From Isoetes taiwanensis (lineage: Eukaryota; Streptophyta; Lycopodiopsida; Isoetales; Isoetaceae): a stretch of DNA of 64,000 nucleotides. Position 1 is the first letter of the stretch. Each line of letters starts with the position of its first letter. The stretch is from assembly GCA_021234155.1 (NCBI GenBank), contig JAJEKV010000010.1, positions 22,160,833 to 22,224,832 of the forward strand. The letters run 5' to 3'. This document shows, one piece after another, positions 1 through 11,791 of this stretch. Both the position numbers and the translations under genes were made by a program. The notes under the pieces were generated by a model. It did not search any database. It was given only the letters and a program-made list of their open reading frames with translations, and was not told where the DNA came from.

Positions 1-3000
1 AGAAGTCGGAAACTTTTTGATGGCAAGACATTCATAAATTAGCAATTAATGCATTATACGAAAATAAATTCTGATTTTTGCCGGTTGGATTCCTAACCCA
101 TCTCGGCCTACACAGCCCAATTTTGAAATTTTGCGGAAAGGTCTAGGTCAAAGGGTTAGCTAAGGTCAAAGGAATGGAGTTTGTGGGATGGTTGTACTTG
201 GGGTTGACCTTGGCTCATTTGGGCGTTATACTTTTGTCTAAGATTGCATTGAGAATATAAGCATCATAACTATTAGAATGAAGATAAATGATTACAGGAA
301 AAGCATCATAACTACTAGAATGAAGATAAATGATTACGAAAAAGCAAAAAGACTAGTGGGGTTGGGGGTTAGATTTGGTTGCTTGTGATGATGGTTGTGT
401 TTTTTTTATCAAGGCATATGGATAGAGAATGCCCTTGTTCAGCAATTTGCTCCCTAAAGCTTTTGACATGGATGGCATAATTAACTTGTAATGAACTGAA
501 TTAGGGCAAGCAACTTCGGGGGAGTTTAGGGTCCCAGCTCTGGCGTCAACACCCCCACTCCATGTCAAGATACGGTGCAAGGTCCCACCAAATCGACAAG
601 GAGGGGCCTCGAAGCGTAAACCACGTGACTTGCCGATTCTAGAAGGGTTTTTGTTTTGGGGGCGAGTTTTGGTCTTCACGGCCCGCGAACTTGGTCCCTA
701 GGGAGCGTCGGCGTTCGAGTCCATTAGCGAGTCAAATCGCGATTCCGGAGGGGGAGGTCGCCCGTCCGTCCCGGGGCCTTGGGAGAGAAGTTCAGGGCAA
801 GCGGCTTCCGGGGATTTTAGGGTCCGTGCTCTGGCGTCAACACCCCCACTCCACGTCAAGTCACGGCGCAAGGTCCCGCCCGAATCTGACAAGGAGAGGG
901 CCTCCAAAACGTAAACCACAGTTTGGTTGCGGAGTTCTAGAAGGGTTTGCGTTTTGGGGGCGAGACTTGTCTGTTGCGCAGGACCTGGCGAAAAAGCAGC
1001 CGAGAATACGGAGCAAGGGGCCGGCGGGCGCGGAGTTTGGGCTGTCCTCCTCCCGATGTGGCAAGTAGAAAGTCGAGGCTTTTGCGGTGGCAAGACATTC
1101 ATAAATTAAGCAATTAATGCATTATGCGAAAATAAATTCTGATTTTTTGCCAGCTGGAATCTAATCCATTTCCGGCCTACAGACCCAATTTTGAAATTTT
1201 TCGGAGAAGGTCTAGGTCAAAGGGTTAGCATTAGAGCGGTCGGGGCAGCCGTTGTGGGATCGTTGTGGCACCCTTCCCCAAGTCAAGCGAGGCCAGGACC
1301 TTGCGGGGATCCCTCACAAGGGGGGAGAGTCAGGACCCCAGAATGAAGATCAAAAAAGTTCCCGAGGCAGCCCTTCTGGCTACTAGAATGAAGATAAATG
1401 ATTCTAAGAAAAGCCACCCTCCGGGCCCGGTTCCCCTATCCGATTTGGATCCTCCGTTCGAGGGGCCCCTCTTGGGGAAGGCCCAAAAGATTCAGATGGT
1501 CCGGAGAACTTGTCAAACCCTTGTTCAATCGACCTTGTAGAAACATTAAAGTGTCTTGTCGTTCGGACACGGGAGGCTCGAATGGCAAATCGACCACATA
1601 AATGCGTCGAGGAATAGCGAAATTACCCTAGGGAGCAAGTTACAAGATTAGGTTTTGCAAAAAGAAAAACACTCCGCCCTCCACGGCGGTATCCGCATCC
1701 ACATCCTAGGCCAATTGACTACGAGTGTGATGGAAGTGAGCTACTTTGGCTTCTTGGAGGTGGTGGTCTTCTGGCCCGCGGAACTTGGTCCCCTAGGGGC
1801 AGCAGCGTCGACGTTCCCGAGTCCATTGGCGAGGAGTCAAATCAGCGATTCGGAGAGGGAGGTGGCTTGGGTCAGTCCCGAGGGGCCTTAGGGGAGAGAA
1901 AGTGAGGCAAGCGACTTCGGGGATTTTAGGGTCCGTGCTGCGGCGTCAACACCCCCCTCCCGCGTCAAGTCGCGGCGCCAGGTCCGCCCGGTCGACAAGG
2001 AGAGGGCCTCCCAAAGCGTAAACCACGTGGGTTGCCGGGTTCTAGAAGGGTTTTGCGTTTTGGGGGCGAGACTTGGTCTGTTACGCAGGACCTGGCGAGG
2101 CTGCAGCCGGGAGAATCTCGAACAAGGGAAAGCCCGGCGGGCGGAGTTTGGGCCTGTCCTCCTCCCCGATGTGGCAAGTAGAAGTCGGTGGCTTTTTAGG
2201 TGGCAAGACATTCATAAATTACGCAATTAATGCATTGTGCGAAAATAAATTCTGATTTTTGCCAGCTGGAATCCTAATCCATTTCCGGCACACAGCCCAA
2301 TTTTGAAATTTTTAGGAGAAGGTCTAGGTCAAAGGGTTAGCATTAGAGCGGTCGGGGCAGCCGTTGCGGGGGAGCGAGCTGGCACCCTTCCCAAGTCAAA
2401 GCGAGGCCGGGGACCTTGCGGGGATCCCTCACAAGGGGAGAGTCCGGACCCCAAGAATGAAGATCAAAAAGTTCCCGAGGCAAAGCTGGCGGCATAACTG
2501 CTAGCTAATGACCACCCTCCCGGGCCGTTCCCCTATCCGGCCCGTTGGATCCTCCGTTCAGGGGCCCCTCTTGGGGAAGGCCCAAAAGATTCCTGTGAGA
2601 TGGGTCAGGAGAACTTGTCAAACCCATATGGATCGAGAAGGCTCCTTGTAGAAACCGCGGTGTCTTGTCGTTTCGGGCACGCGGGAGGGCATAATGGCAA
2701 ATCGACCACCCAAATCGTCAGGAATGGCAAAATTACCCTAGGGAGCAAGTTACAAGGTCGGGTTTTGCAAAGAAAACACTCCGCCCTCCACGACGGTATC
2801 CAGCATCCACATCCCTAGGCCAATTGACTACGAGTGTGATGGAAGTGAAGCTACTTTGGCTTCTTGGAGGTGGTGGTCTTACGGCCCGGAACTTGGTCCC
2901 CGAGAACAACGTCGGCGTTCTGCGAGTCCATTGGCAGAGTCAAATCAGCGATTCGGAGAGGGAGGTCGCCCGTCAGTCCCCGAGGGGCCTTGGGGAGAGG

Positions 3001-6000
3001 AAATTGGGCAAGCGACTTCAGGGGGATTTTAGGGTCCGTGCTCTGGCGTCAACACCCCCCCACTCCCGCGTCAAGTCCGCGGCGCAAGGTCCCGCCCGAA
3101 TCGACAAGGAGGGGCCTCCCAAAGCGTAAACCACGTGGGTTGCCGGGTTCTAGAAGGGTTTGCGTTTTGGGGGCGGGAGACTTGTCTGTTGCACTTGGGA
3201 CCTGGCCGAGAAAGCTGCAGCGAGAATCTGAGCAAGGGGAACTGGCGGGCGGAGTTTGGGCCTGTCCTCCCTCCCGATGTGGCAAGTAGAAGTCGAGGCT
3301 TTTGCGGGGCAAGACATTCATAAATTAGCAATTAATGCATTGTGCGAAAATAAATTCTGATTTTTTGCCATTGGATTCCTAACCCATCTCGACACACACC
3401 CAATTTTGAAATTTTTGGGAGAAGGTCTAGATCAAAGGGTTAGCTTAAAGGTCAAAGGGCAGCCCGTTTGTGGGAACCGAGGGTGGCACCCTTCCCCAAG
3501 TCAAACGAGGCGTTATACCTTGTCTAGGGATCCATTGAGAATATAAGCATCCTTACCCATTAGAATGAAGATAAATGATTACAGCCCCTTCAAAAGCATC
3601 CATAACTACTAGAATGAAGATAAATGATTCTGGAAAAGTTCCCCTATCCTAGTCGTTGGATTGGGGGTTAGATTTGGTTGCTCTTGATGATGGTTGTGTT
3701 TGGTATCAAGGCATATGGATAGGAGAATGCCCTTGTTCAAACCTTGAGCGTCCCTAAAGCTATTTGACATGGATGGCATAATTAACTTGTAATTAAGGCA
3801 GGGAGGGGCAAGCAAATCGACCTGGAGTTTAGGGTCCCGACTTCACGGCGTCAATTACCCCAGGGAGCAAGTTACAAGGTGCAAAAGGTCGACCTCAAAT
3901 CCTCAAGGAGGGGGATCCCGCGATTCCACATCCTAAACCAATTGACTGCACGATTCTGATGGAAGGGTTTTGTTTTTGGAGGCGGGTTTGTCTTACAGCC
4001 CGCGGAACTTGGTCCCCAGGAGAACAGCGTCGGCGTTCACGAGTCCATTGGCGAGAGTCAAATCGCGATTCCGGAGAGGGGAGGTGGTCCTATCCCCTCG
4101 GGGGCAGCAGGAGAGGAAGTCGGGGCAAGCGGCTTCGGGGGGATTTTAGGGTCCGTGCTCTTGCGTCAACACCCCACTCCCGCGTCAAGAATCCGCGGCG
4201 CAAATAAAGGTCCCGCCGAATCGACAACAAGGAGGGGCCTCCCAAAGCGTAAACCACGTGGGTTGCGGGTTCTAGAAGGGTTTTGCGTTTTGGGGGCGGG
4301 ACTTGGCTCTGTTGCCCACGCTGGACCTGGCAGAAGAGCAGCCCAGAATACGCACGGAACAAGGGGCCCGGCGGAGGAGGAGTTTGGGCCTGTCCTCCTC
4401 CTCGATGTGGCAAGTAGAAGTGGGGCTGCGGTGGCAAGACATTCATAAATTCACAATTAATGCATTATGCGAAAATAAATTCTGATTTTTGCCCGGTGGA
4501 TTCCCTAACCCATCTCCAACACCGACCCAATTTTGAAATTTTTTTTTGAGAAGGTCTAGGTCAAAGGGTTAGCTAAGGTCAAAGGAATGGAGTTTGTGGG
4601 ATCGTTGTACTTGGGGTTGACCTTGGCTCATTGGGCGTTATACTTGGTCTAAGATTGCATTGAGAATATAAGCATCATAACTATTAGAATGAAGATAAAT
4701 GATTACGAGAAAAGCATCATAACTACTAGAATGAAGATAAATGATTCTGAGAAAAGCAAAAGACTAGTGCTTGGGTTGGGGGTTAGATTTGGTTGCTTGT
4801 GATGATGGTTGTGTTTTGATTATCAAGGCATATGGATAGAGAATGCCCTTGTTCAGCGGATTTGCTCCCTAAAGATATTTGACATGGATGGCATAATTAA
4901 CTTGTAATGAACTGAATTCGGGCAAGCAACTTAGGGGGGGAGTTTAGGGTCCCGGCTTCGGCGTCAACACCCCACTCCATGTCAAGATCTGGTTACAAGG
5001 TCCGACCAAATCGACAAGGAGAGGGCCTCCCGGCGTAAACCACGTGACTTGCGAGATTCTAGAAGGGTTTTGTTTTGGGGGCGAGTTTTGGTCTTCGGCC
5101 CGCAGAACTTGGTCCCCTAGAACGCGTCGGCGTTAAGGAGTCCATTGGCGAGTCAAATCGCGATTCCGGAGAGGGGAGGTCGCCCGTCCGTCCCCAGGGC
5201 CTTGGGGAGAGGAAAGTTTCGGGGCAAGCAGCTTCCGGGGGGATTTTAGGGTCCGTGCTCTGGCGTCAACACCCCCACTCCCGCGTCAAGTCCGCGGCGC
5301 AAAGGTCCACCGTCGACAAGGAGGGCCTCCAAAGCGTAAACCACGTGGGTTGCGAGGGTTCTAGAAGGGTTTGCGTTTGGGGGCGAGACTTGGTCTCGTT
5401 GCGCAGGGACCTGGCGAGAAAAGCGGCCAGAATCTGAAGGGGAACCGGCGGGGCGGAGTTTGGGCCTGTCCTCCTCCCGATGTGGCAAGTAGAAGTCGGG
5501 GGGCGCTTTTGCAGTGGCAAGACATTCATAAATTCACAATTAATGCATTGTACGAAAATAAATTCTGATTTTTTGCCAGCTGGATTCCTAACCCATCTCC
5601 AGCACACAGCCCAATTTTCGAAATTTTCGGAGAAGGTCTAGGTCAAAGGGTTAGCTAAGGTCAAAGGAATGGAGTTTGTGGGATCGTTGTACTTGGGGTT
5701 GACCTTGGCTCATTTGGGCGTTATACTTGGTCTAAGATTGCATTGAGAATATAAGCATCATAACTATTAGAATGAAGATAAATGATTCTGAAAAAGCATC
5801 ATAACTACTAGAATGAAGATAAATGATTCTGAGAAAAGCAAAAGACTAGTCCTTGGGTTGGGGGTTAGATTTGGTTGCTTGTGATGATGGTTGTGTTTTA
5901 GAGTTATCAAGGCATATGGATAGAGAATGCCCTTGTTCAACGGACTGCTCCTAAAGCTTTTTGACATGGATGGCATAATTAACTTGTAATGAACCGGGCC

Positions 6001-9000
6001 GGGGCAAGCAACTTCGGGGGAGTTTAGGGTCCCGGCCCTAGGGCAACACCCCCACTCCATGTCAAGATCACGGTGCAAGGTCCCTCCAAATCTGACAAGG
6101 AGAGGGCCTCCAAACGTAAACCACGTGACTTGCCCGATTCTAGAAGGGTTTTTGTTTTGGGGGCCGGTTTTGGTCTTACGGCCCGCGAACTTGGTCCCCG
6201 AGGGCAACGTCGGCGTTCCCGAGTCCATTGGCGAGTCAAATCGCGGATTCGGGAGAGGGGAGGTGGCCCGTCCATCCCGGGGCCTTAGGGAGAGGGAAAT
6301 TCGGGCAAGCGGCTTAGGGGGGATTTTTAGGGTCCGTGCTCTGGCGTCAACACCCCCCCTCCCGCGTCAAGTCCGCGGCGCAAGGTCGCCCGAATCGACA
6401 AGGAGAGGGCCTCAAAGCGTAAACCACGTGGGTTGCCGAGTTCTAGAAGGGTTTGCGTTTTGGGGGCGAGACTTGGTTGCACACTGGGACCTGGCCAGAA
6501 GCGCGCCGAGAATACGAACAAGGAGGCCCGGCGGGCGGAGTTTGGGCCTGTCCTCCTCCCGATGTGGCAAGTAGAAGTCGGGGCGCTTTTGCGATGGCAA
6601 GACATTCATAAATTCGCAATTAATGCATTATGCGAAAATAAATTCTGATTTTTGCCAGCTGGATTCCTAACCCATCTCGGCCCACGGACCCAATTTTGAA
6701 ATTTTGGAGAAGGTCTAGGTCAAAGGGTTAGCTAAGGTCAAAGGAATGGAGTTTGTGGGATCGTTGTACTTGGGGTTGACCTTGGCTCATTTGGGCGTTA
6801 TACTTGGTCTAAGATTGCATTGAGAATATAAGCATCATAACTATTAGAATGAAGATAAATGATTCTGAAAAAGCATCATAACTACTAGAATGAAGATAAA
6901 TGATTCTGAAAAAGCAAAAGACTAGTGCGGGTTGGGGGGTTAGATTTGGTTGCTTGTGATGATGGTTGTGTTTGAGGTATCAAGGCATATGGATAGAGAA
7001 TGCCCTTGTTCAACGGACTGCTCCCTAAAGCTATTTGACATGGATGGCATAATTAACTTGTAATGAACTGAATTCGGGGCAAGCAACTTCCGGGGGGAGT
7101 TTAGGGTCCGTGCTCTGGCGTCAACACCCCCACTCCACGTCAAGTCACAGCGCAAGGTCCCGACCAAATCGACAAGGAGGGCCTCCAGGCGTAAACCACA
7201 TGACTTGCCCGATTCTAGAAGGGTTTTGTTTTGGGGGCGAGTTTTGGTCTTCTGGCCATAGAACTTGGTCCCCGAGGGCAACGCGTCGGCGTTCGAGTCC
7301 ATTGGCGAGTCAAATCGCGATTCGGAGAGGGGAGGTCGCCCGTCCATCCCGGGGCCTTGGGGAGAGAAGTCGGGGCAAGCGGCTTCGGGGGATTTTAGGG
7401 TCCGTGCTGCAGCGTCAACACCCCCACTCCACGTCAAGTCACGGCAAGGTCCCTTGCGAATCGACAAGAGGGGCCTCCAAAACGTAAACCACGTGGGTTG
7501 CGGGTTCTAGAAGGGTTTGCGTTTTTGGGGCGAGACTTGAGTCTGTTGCACTTGGGACCTGGCGAGAAGCTGCAGCCCAGAATACGAACAAGGGAACCGG
7601 CGGGCCGGAGTTTGGGCCTGTCCTCCTCCCGATGTGGCAAGTAGAAGTCGGGCGCTTTTGCGGTGGCAAGACATTCATAAATTACGCAATTAATGCATTG
7701 TGCGAAAATAAATTCTGATTTTTTGCCGGTGGATTCCTAACCCATCTCCGGCCACAGCCCAATTTTCGAAATTTTCGAGAAGGTCTAGGTCAAAGGGTTA
7801 GCTAAGGTCAAAGGAATGGAGTTTGTGGGATCGTTGTACTTGGGGTTGACCTTGGCTCATTTGGACATTATACTTGGTCTAAGATTGCATTGAGAATATA
7901 AGCATCATAACTATTAGAATGAAGATAAATGATTCTGAAAAAGCATCATAACTACTAGAATGAAGATAAATGATTCTGAGAAAAAGCAAAAAGACTAGTG
8001 CGGGTTGGGGGAGGGGTTAGATTTGGTTGCTTGTGATGATGGTTGTGTTTTGATTATCAAGGCATATGGATAGAGAATGCCCTTGTTCAACGGACTGCTC
8101 CCTAAAGATATTTGACATGGATGGCATAATTAACTTGTAATGAACTGAATTCGGGGCAAGCAACTTCCGGGGGGATTTTAGGGTCCGTGCTCTGGCGTCA
8201 ACACCCCCACCCATGTCAAGATCACGGTGCAAGGTCCCGACCAAATCGACAAGGAGAGGGCCTCCAAACGTAAACCACGTGACTTGCCGTTCTAGAAGGG
8301 TTTTGTTTTGGGGGCGAGTTTTGGTCTTCTAGCCCATAGAACTTGGTCCCCTAGAACAACGTCGGCGTTACGAGTCCATTGGCGAGTCAAATCCATTGGA
8401 GAGGGGAGGTCGCCCGTCCGTCCCCAGGGCCTTGGGGAGAGGAAATTCGGGGCAAGCAGCTTCCGGGGGGATTTTAGGGTCCGTGCTCTAGCATCAACAC
8501 CCCCACTCCACGTCAAGTCCGCGGCGCAAAAGGTCCCGCCCTAATCGACAAGGAGGCCTCCAAAAGCGTAAACCACAATGGGTTGCCGGGTTCTAGAAGG
8601 GTTTGCATTTTGGGGGCGAGACTTGGTCTGTTGCACTTGGGACTGGCCCGGAAGCTACTGCCGAGAATCTGAACAAGGGAGCAACTGACGGGCGGAGTTT
8701 GGGCCTGTCCTCCTCCGATGTGGCAAGTAGAAATGGGGCTTTTTGCGTGGCAAGACATTCATAAATTAGCAATTAATGCATTGTGCGAAAATAAATTCTG
8801 ATTTTTTTGCCGGTGGATTCCTAATCCATCTCCATCACACAGCCCAATTTTGAAAATTTTCGGGAGAAGGTCTAGGTCAAAGGGTTAGCTAAGGTCAAAG
8901 GGATGGAGTTTGTAGGATCGTTGTACTTGGGGTTGACCTTGGCTCGTTGGGCGTTATACTTGGTCTAAGATTGCATTGGGCGTAAACCACATGACTTGCC

Positions 9001-9090
9001 CGGATTCTAGAAGGGTTTTTGTTTTGGTTTTTCTGCTCCCTAAAGCTATTTGACATGGATGGCATAACTAACTTGTAATGAACTGGTTTT
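1..9090. repeat. Tandem array of ~1.1 kb monomers (satellite-like)
   Basis: Eight complete monomers and one truncated one lie head to tail. Using the landmark TGGCAAGACATTCATAAATT, monomers start at about 21, 1088, 2201, 3307, 4432, 5515, 6595, 7664 and 8748, giving lengths of 1067, 1113, 1106, 1125, 1083, 1080, 1069 and 1084 bp. The last monomer breaks off near 9090 after an internal deletion. Each monomer carries an internal ~295 bp duplication, seen as two copies of GGCGTCAACACCCCCACTCC followed by CGTAAACCACGTG and TTCTAGAAGGGTTT. The many short frames in both strands repeat from unit to unit with different frameshifts and have no protein similarity I recognise, so I treat the array as non-coding. 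It could be a satellite or an amplified piece of a retroelement LTR. Confidence 0.9.
1088..3306. repeat. Type-B monomers of the array (copies 2 and 3)
   Basis: These two monomers share the flanks of the other copies but have a different central ~600 bp. It includes GCATTAGAGCGGTCGGGGCAG, CACCCTTCCCCAAGTC (copy 2; CACCCTTCCCAAGTC in copy 3), CCTCCGTTC followed by GGGGCCCCTCTTGGGGAAGG, and CCCTAGGGAGCAAGTTACAAG. The type-A copies (1 and 5-9) instead carry GGTTGACCTTGGCTCA, a doubled AGAATGAAGATAAATGATT unit, and ACATGGATGGCATAATTAAC. The array is therefore a two-family mixture rather than a simple homogeneous satellite. Confidence 0.75.
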
Positions 9091-9224
9091 GTTTCTCAGA
9101 AACAATTGTACCTTGATGAAAGATTGCTTCATAGTTTCCAAGTGAAAATTTTTTTAATGTGTCCGCACCGCCTTGTTGCCCCCCTGGTCAAAGACTCGCC
9201 TTTTTTCGATGCACACTCTTTTAG

Positions 9225-9672
9225 TTATGCATTTTATTGCATTTATGGTTTATAAATTCGTAGTTAATGCATGGCATGGAATTAAATTATGGTTTTTGGT
9301 CAGCTGGCTTCTATGGTCATCACCAGCATACAGGAAAATTTCCAAAATTTTCGGATAAGGTCCAGACCCAAGCGTTGGGGTTAGAACGGTCCGGGCAGCC
9401 CGTTGTTGGGCAAGCATGACTGGCACCCTTCCCCAAGTCAAACAAGGCGACTTTGAATGGCCACCTCAGTAGAGGGGAGAGTCCCGTCCCCAGGAGACGG
9501 ACCCCAAAAACGTTCTCGAGGCTGTCACTCACAGCACCCCCCAGGGGGCCGTATGCTAATGAACACCCTCCCGAAGCTCAGTTCCCCTATATATTCGACC
9601 GTTGAATCCTCCGTTCAAGGATCCAGCCTCAGGACTGTTCAAATAAGCCTAGGGACAAACTTTAATGAGCTT
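9225..9672 (+). repeat. Diverged type-B unit outside the array
   Basis: This segment aligns loosely with the type-B monomers: TATAAATTCGTAGTTAATGCATG matches the ATAAATT...AATTAATGCATT landmark, and GAACGGTCCGGGCAGCCCGTTG, GGCACCCTTCCCCAAGTCAAAC, CCTCCGTTCAAGG and CCTAGGGACAAACTTT follow in the same order. It contains a TATA-like CTATATATTCGACC at about 9587. A TATA-bearing unit of this kind is compatible with an LTR origin for the array, but I see no primer-binding site or gag/pol next to it. The CACTA-like element at 9673 appears to cut it off. Confidence 0.55.
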
Positions 9673-9704
9673 CACATTAAAAAAAAAGATGCAAAAACAA
9701 TAAC

Positions 9705-9800
9705 GTCGCTATAACAAAATACGTCGCAAGGACGTCGCGTGCGACGCAGATTTGAAATAACGTCGCATGCGACGTGACGTCGCATGCGACGCTCTGTAAT
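9705..9800. repeat. Left GTCGC-rich subterminal repeats
   Basis: Six or more GTCGC or GCGAC motifs occur within about 95 bp, including two copies of the perfect palindrome ACGTCGCATGCGACGT placed almost back to back. The same palindrome recurs near 16714, at the other end of the element. Confidence 0.75.
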
Positions 9801-9975
9801 ATTTTGAACCCGCGGGCGGCCGGCTTTTCCGGAACTTCTTTTTGCCCTACTTCTTCGAGGTTCTTGGGCGATCCGCGGCGCTAGTACCCTGATCTACCTG
9901 CAAGCAACTATTCTAAGGTTAGTATATCATGTTTTTTAGATTGAATAGGTTTTTTGGATTGAATGGTGCATGCCC

Positions 9976-10790
9976 AACCTTCCTCTTTTTTTGGTTTCCT
10001 TTCCTTCCTCTTCTTCTTTGTTCTTGATTTTTTTTCTTCCTCATGCTTTTTTTCTTTCTTTCTCATGCTTCATTTCTTCCTCATTCTTCCTCATGCTTCA
10101 TTTCTTCCTCCTTCTTCCATGCTTCATTCTTTCCTCATTCTTTCTTCCCATATTTCTTCTTTCCTCATTTCTTTCTCATTCTTTCTTCCTCATTCTTTCT
10201 CATTTCTTTCTTCCTCATGCTTTCTCATTCTTTATTCCTCACTCTTTCTCATTCTTCCTCATTCTTTCTAATTTCTTGCTTTCTCATTTCTTTCTCATGC
10301 TTTCTCATTTCTTTCTCATTTCTTTCTCATGCTTTCTCATTTGTTTCTCATTTCCATTCTTTCTCATGCTTTCTCATTCCTAATTCTTTCCCCTCCCTTC
10401 CCTCATTTCTTTCTTCTCTTCCCTTCCTTATTCTTCATTTTTTCATTTTTCTTATTCTTCATTCTTTTTAATTTCATTTCTTCATTCTTCATTTGTTTCT
10501 TATTCTTCACATTTCTTCCTCACTTTCCATTCGATCCTTTTCTTTCCCTTCCCTTATTTCTTCCTTCCATTCTATTCCCTTCCCTTCTCTTATTTCCTCT
10601 TATTTTTCTTCATTCTTTCTTGTTTCTTCTCTTATTTCTTCTCTATTCTATCCTTATTTCTTCCCTTCTATTCTCTTATTTCTTTCTCTTGTTTTATTTC
10701 TATCTCTTGTTTTCTATCCCCCCTCCCTTTTTTTCCTTTCTTTCTTCTTCGATCTTTTTCTTCTTTGTTCTTATTCCTCTAATGCTTTGT
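9976..10790 (+). repeat. ~800 bp pyrimidine tract
   Basis: The + strand is almost purely C/T with scattered A, built from variants of TTCCTCATTC, TTTCTCATG and TTTCTTCC. The long Phe/Ser/Leu reading frames in all three + frames are a consequence of this composition and are not genes. The unit drifts from CTCATGCTTTCTCATTTC in the left half to CCTTCCCTTATTTCTTCC in the right half, as expected from slippage. Such R/Y asymmetry can form triplex DNA, but that is only a possibility here. Confidence 0.85.
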
Positions 10791-10914
10791 TATACATTTG
10801 CTGACTTTCTATTACGATTTGGACCCGACGGGATCTTGTACCACGCGTCCTTATTTTGGTAAGTAGTTGATCGCACTTGCATTTTATTTTTATAGTTTTA
10901 AGTAGGTTAAAAAA

Positions 10915-11325
10915 TTGATGGAGTGGCTTGTTCAAGGGCACAGGTGGGGCTCCACCTAGAGTGGGGAGGACCATGTGCCGGTTGAAGTCCACTTTCACTA
11001 CAATCATAAATGTTTCCTAGGTTAATGAGTGGCTTGTTCAAGGGCGCGGTTAGGCTCCACCTAGAGTGGAGAGGACCCGTGCACCGGGTTCAAGTCCACT
11101 TCCAGTTCCACTTGTTATTTTTTTTAGGTTTAAAATAAAATTGTAGTGGCTTGTTCAAGGTCACGGTCGGCTCCACCTTTGCGTGGAGAGGACTAGGTGT
11201 CCCGGTCCAAGTCCACTTTTCTTCTCATTCTTAGGTAGATGTGGCTACTGGCAAGGACATGGTGGGCTCCACTTGCATGAGTGGGGAGGACCGGTGTTGA
11301 AACCTTAGTTCACGTTTATTGTCGG
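10915..11325 (+). repeat. Four tandem tRNA-arm-like repeats
   Basis: Four copies of a ~110 bp unit begin near 10919, 11028, 11144 and 11238. Each starts GTGGCTTGTTCAAGGGC or a variant, continues with GGCTCCACCTAGAGTGG-like sequence and AGAGGACC, and ends near a GGTTCAAGTCC motif. That last motif matches the pol III B box exactly in copy 2 (about 11090-11100) and with one mismatch in copies 1 and 3. I cannot fold a full tRNA from any copy, so these may be SINE- or tRNA-derived repeats, or chance similarity. Confidence 0.55.
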
Positions 11326-11791
11326 TTTTTAGCTAGAGGTAGCTAGGGCTAGGTTAAGTTAACGATGGCGGATGATTCCCTTCACACCCGTGCTAGTTAA
11401 AAAAAAAAAAAGGTTAGGCTAACTTAATGTAGTACTAATTAGCACTAAAAGCGTTGGTAAAAAATAACTTAACTAATTAACTAAATTATTTGAACATGTC
11501 TAGTTAAGTTAGCCAAAGGCATAAAAATTATATGTACAATTAACTAAACTTAAAGTGACCTCTATAGTGCAAATTTCTAATTTAGTTAATTTTTAGTTAA
11601 TTTTGCTAACTAATCCGAACAAGGTGCGAAGATAAGTTTAGGTAGTGTTTTTGGTTAAAAAAGTTAACTAAAATTTGGGACTATCTGCTAACTAATTAAC
11701 TAGTAATACGAATGTAAATTGACCGTGGGTCGAATACCCTAATCTAACCTATTTAGTTTTTCTTGTTTCTTCTTCTTTTTTTTCTTGCTTT

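Noticed and set aside
353-8758. Many short ORFs on both strands in the tandem array
   Set aside because: The same segments recur in every monomer with different frameshifts, and no family is recognisable. They reflect repeat composition.
1-9090. 5S or 45S rDNA spacer
   Set aside because: No rRNA gene sequence or known conserved promoter is visible in any monomer.
9963-10862. Overlapping Phe/Ser/Leu ORFs of 100-177 residues
   Set aside because: Produced by the pyrimidine tract in all three frames; no membrane-protein pattern beyond composition.
11030-11105. A tRNA gene
   Set aside because: The B-box-like motif is present but no acceptor stem or anticodon arm can be folded.
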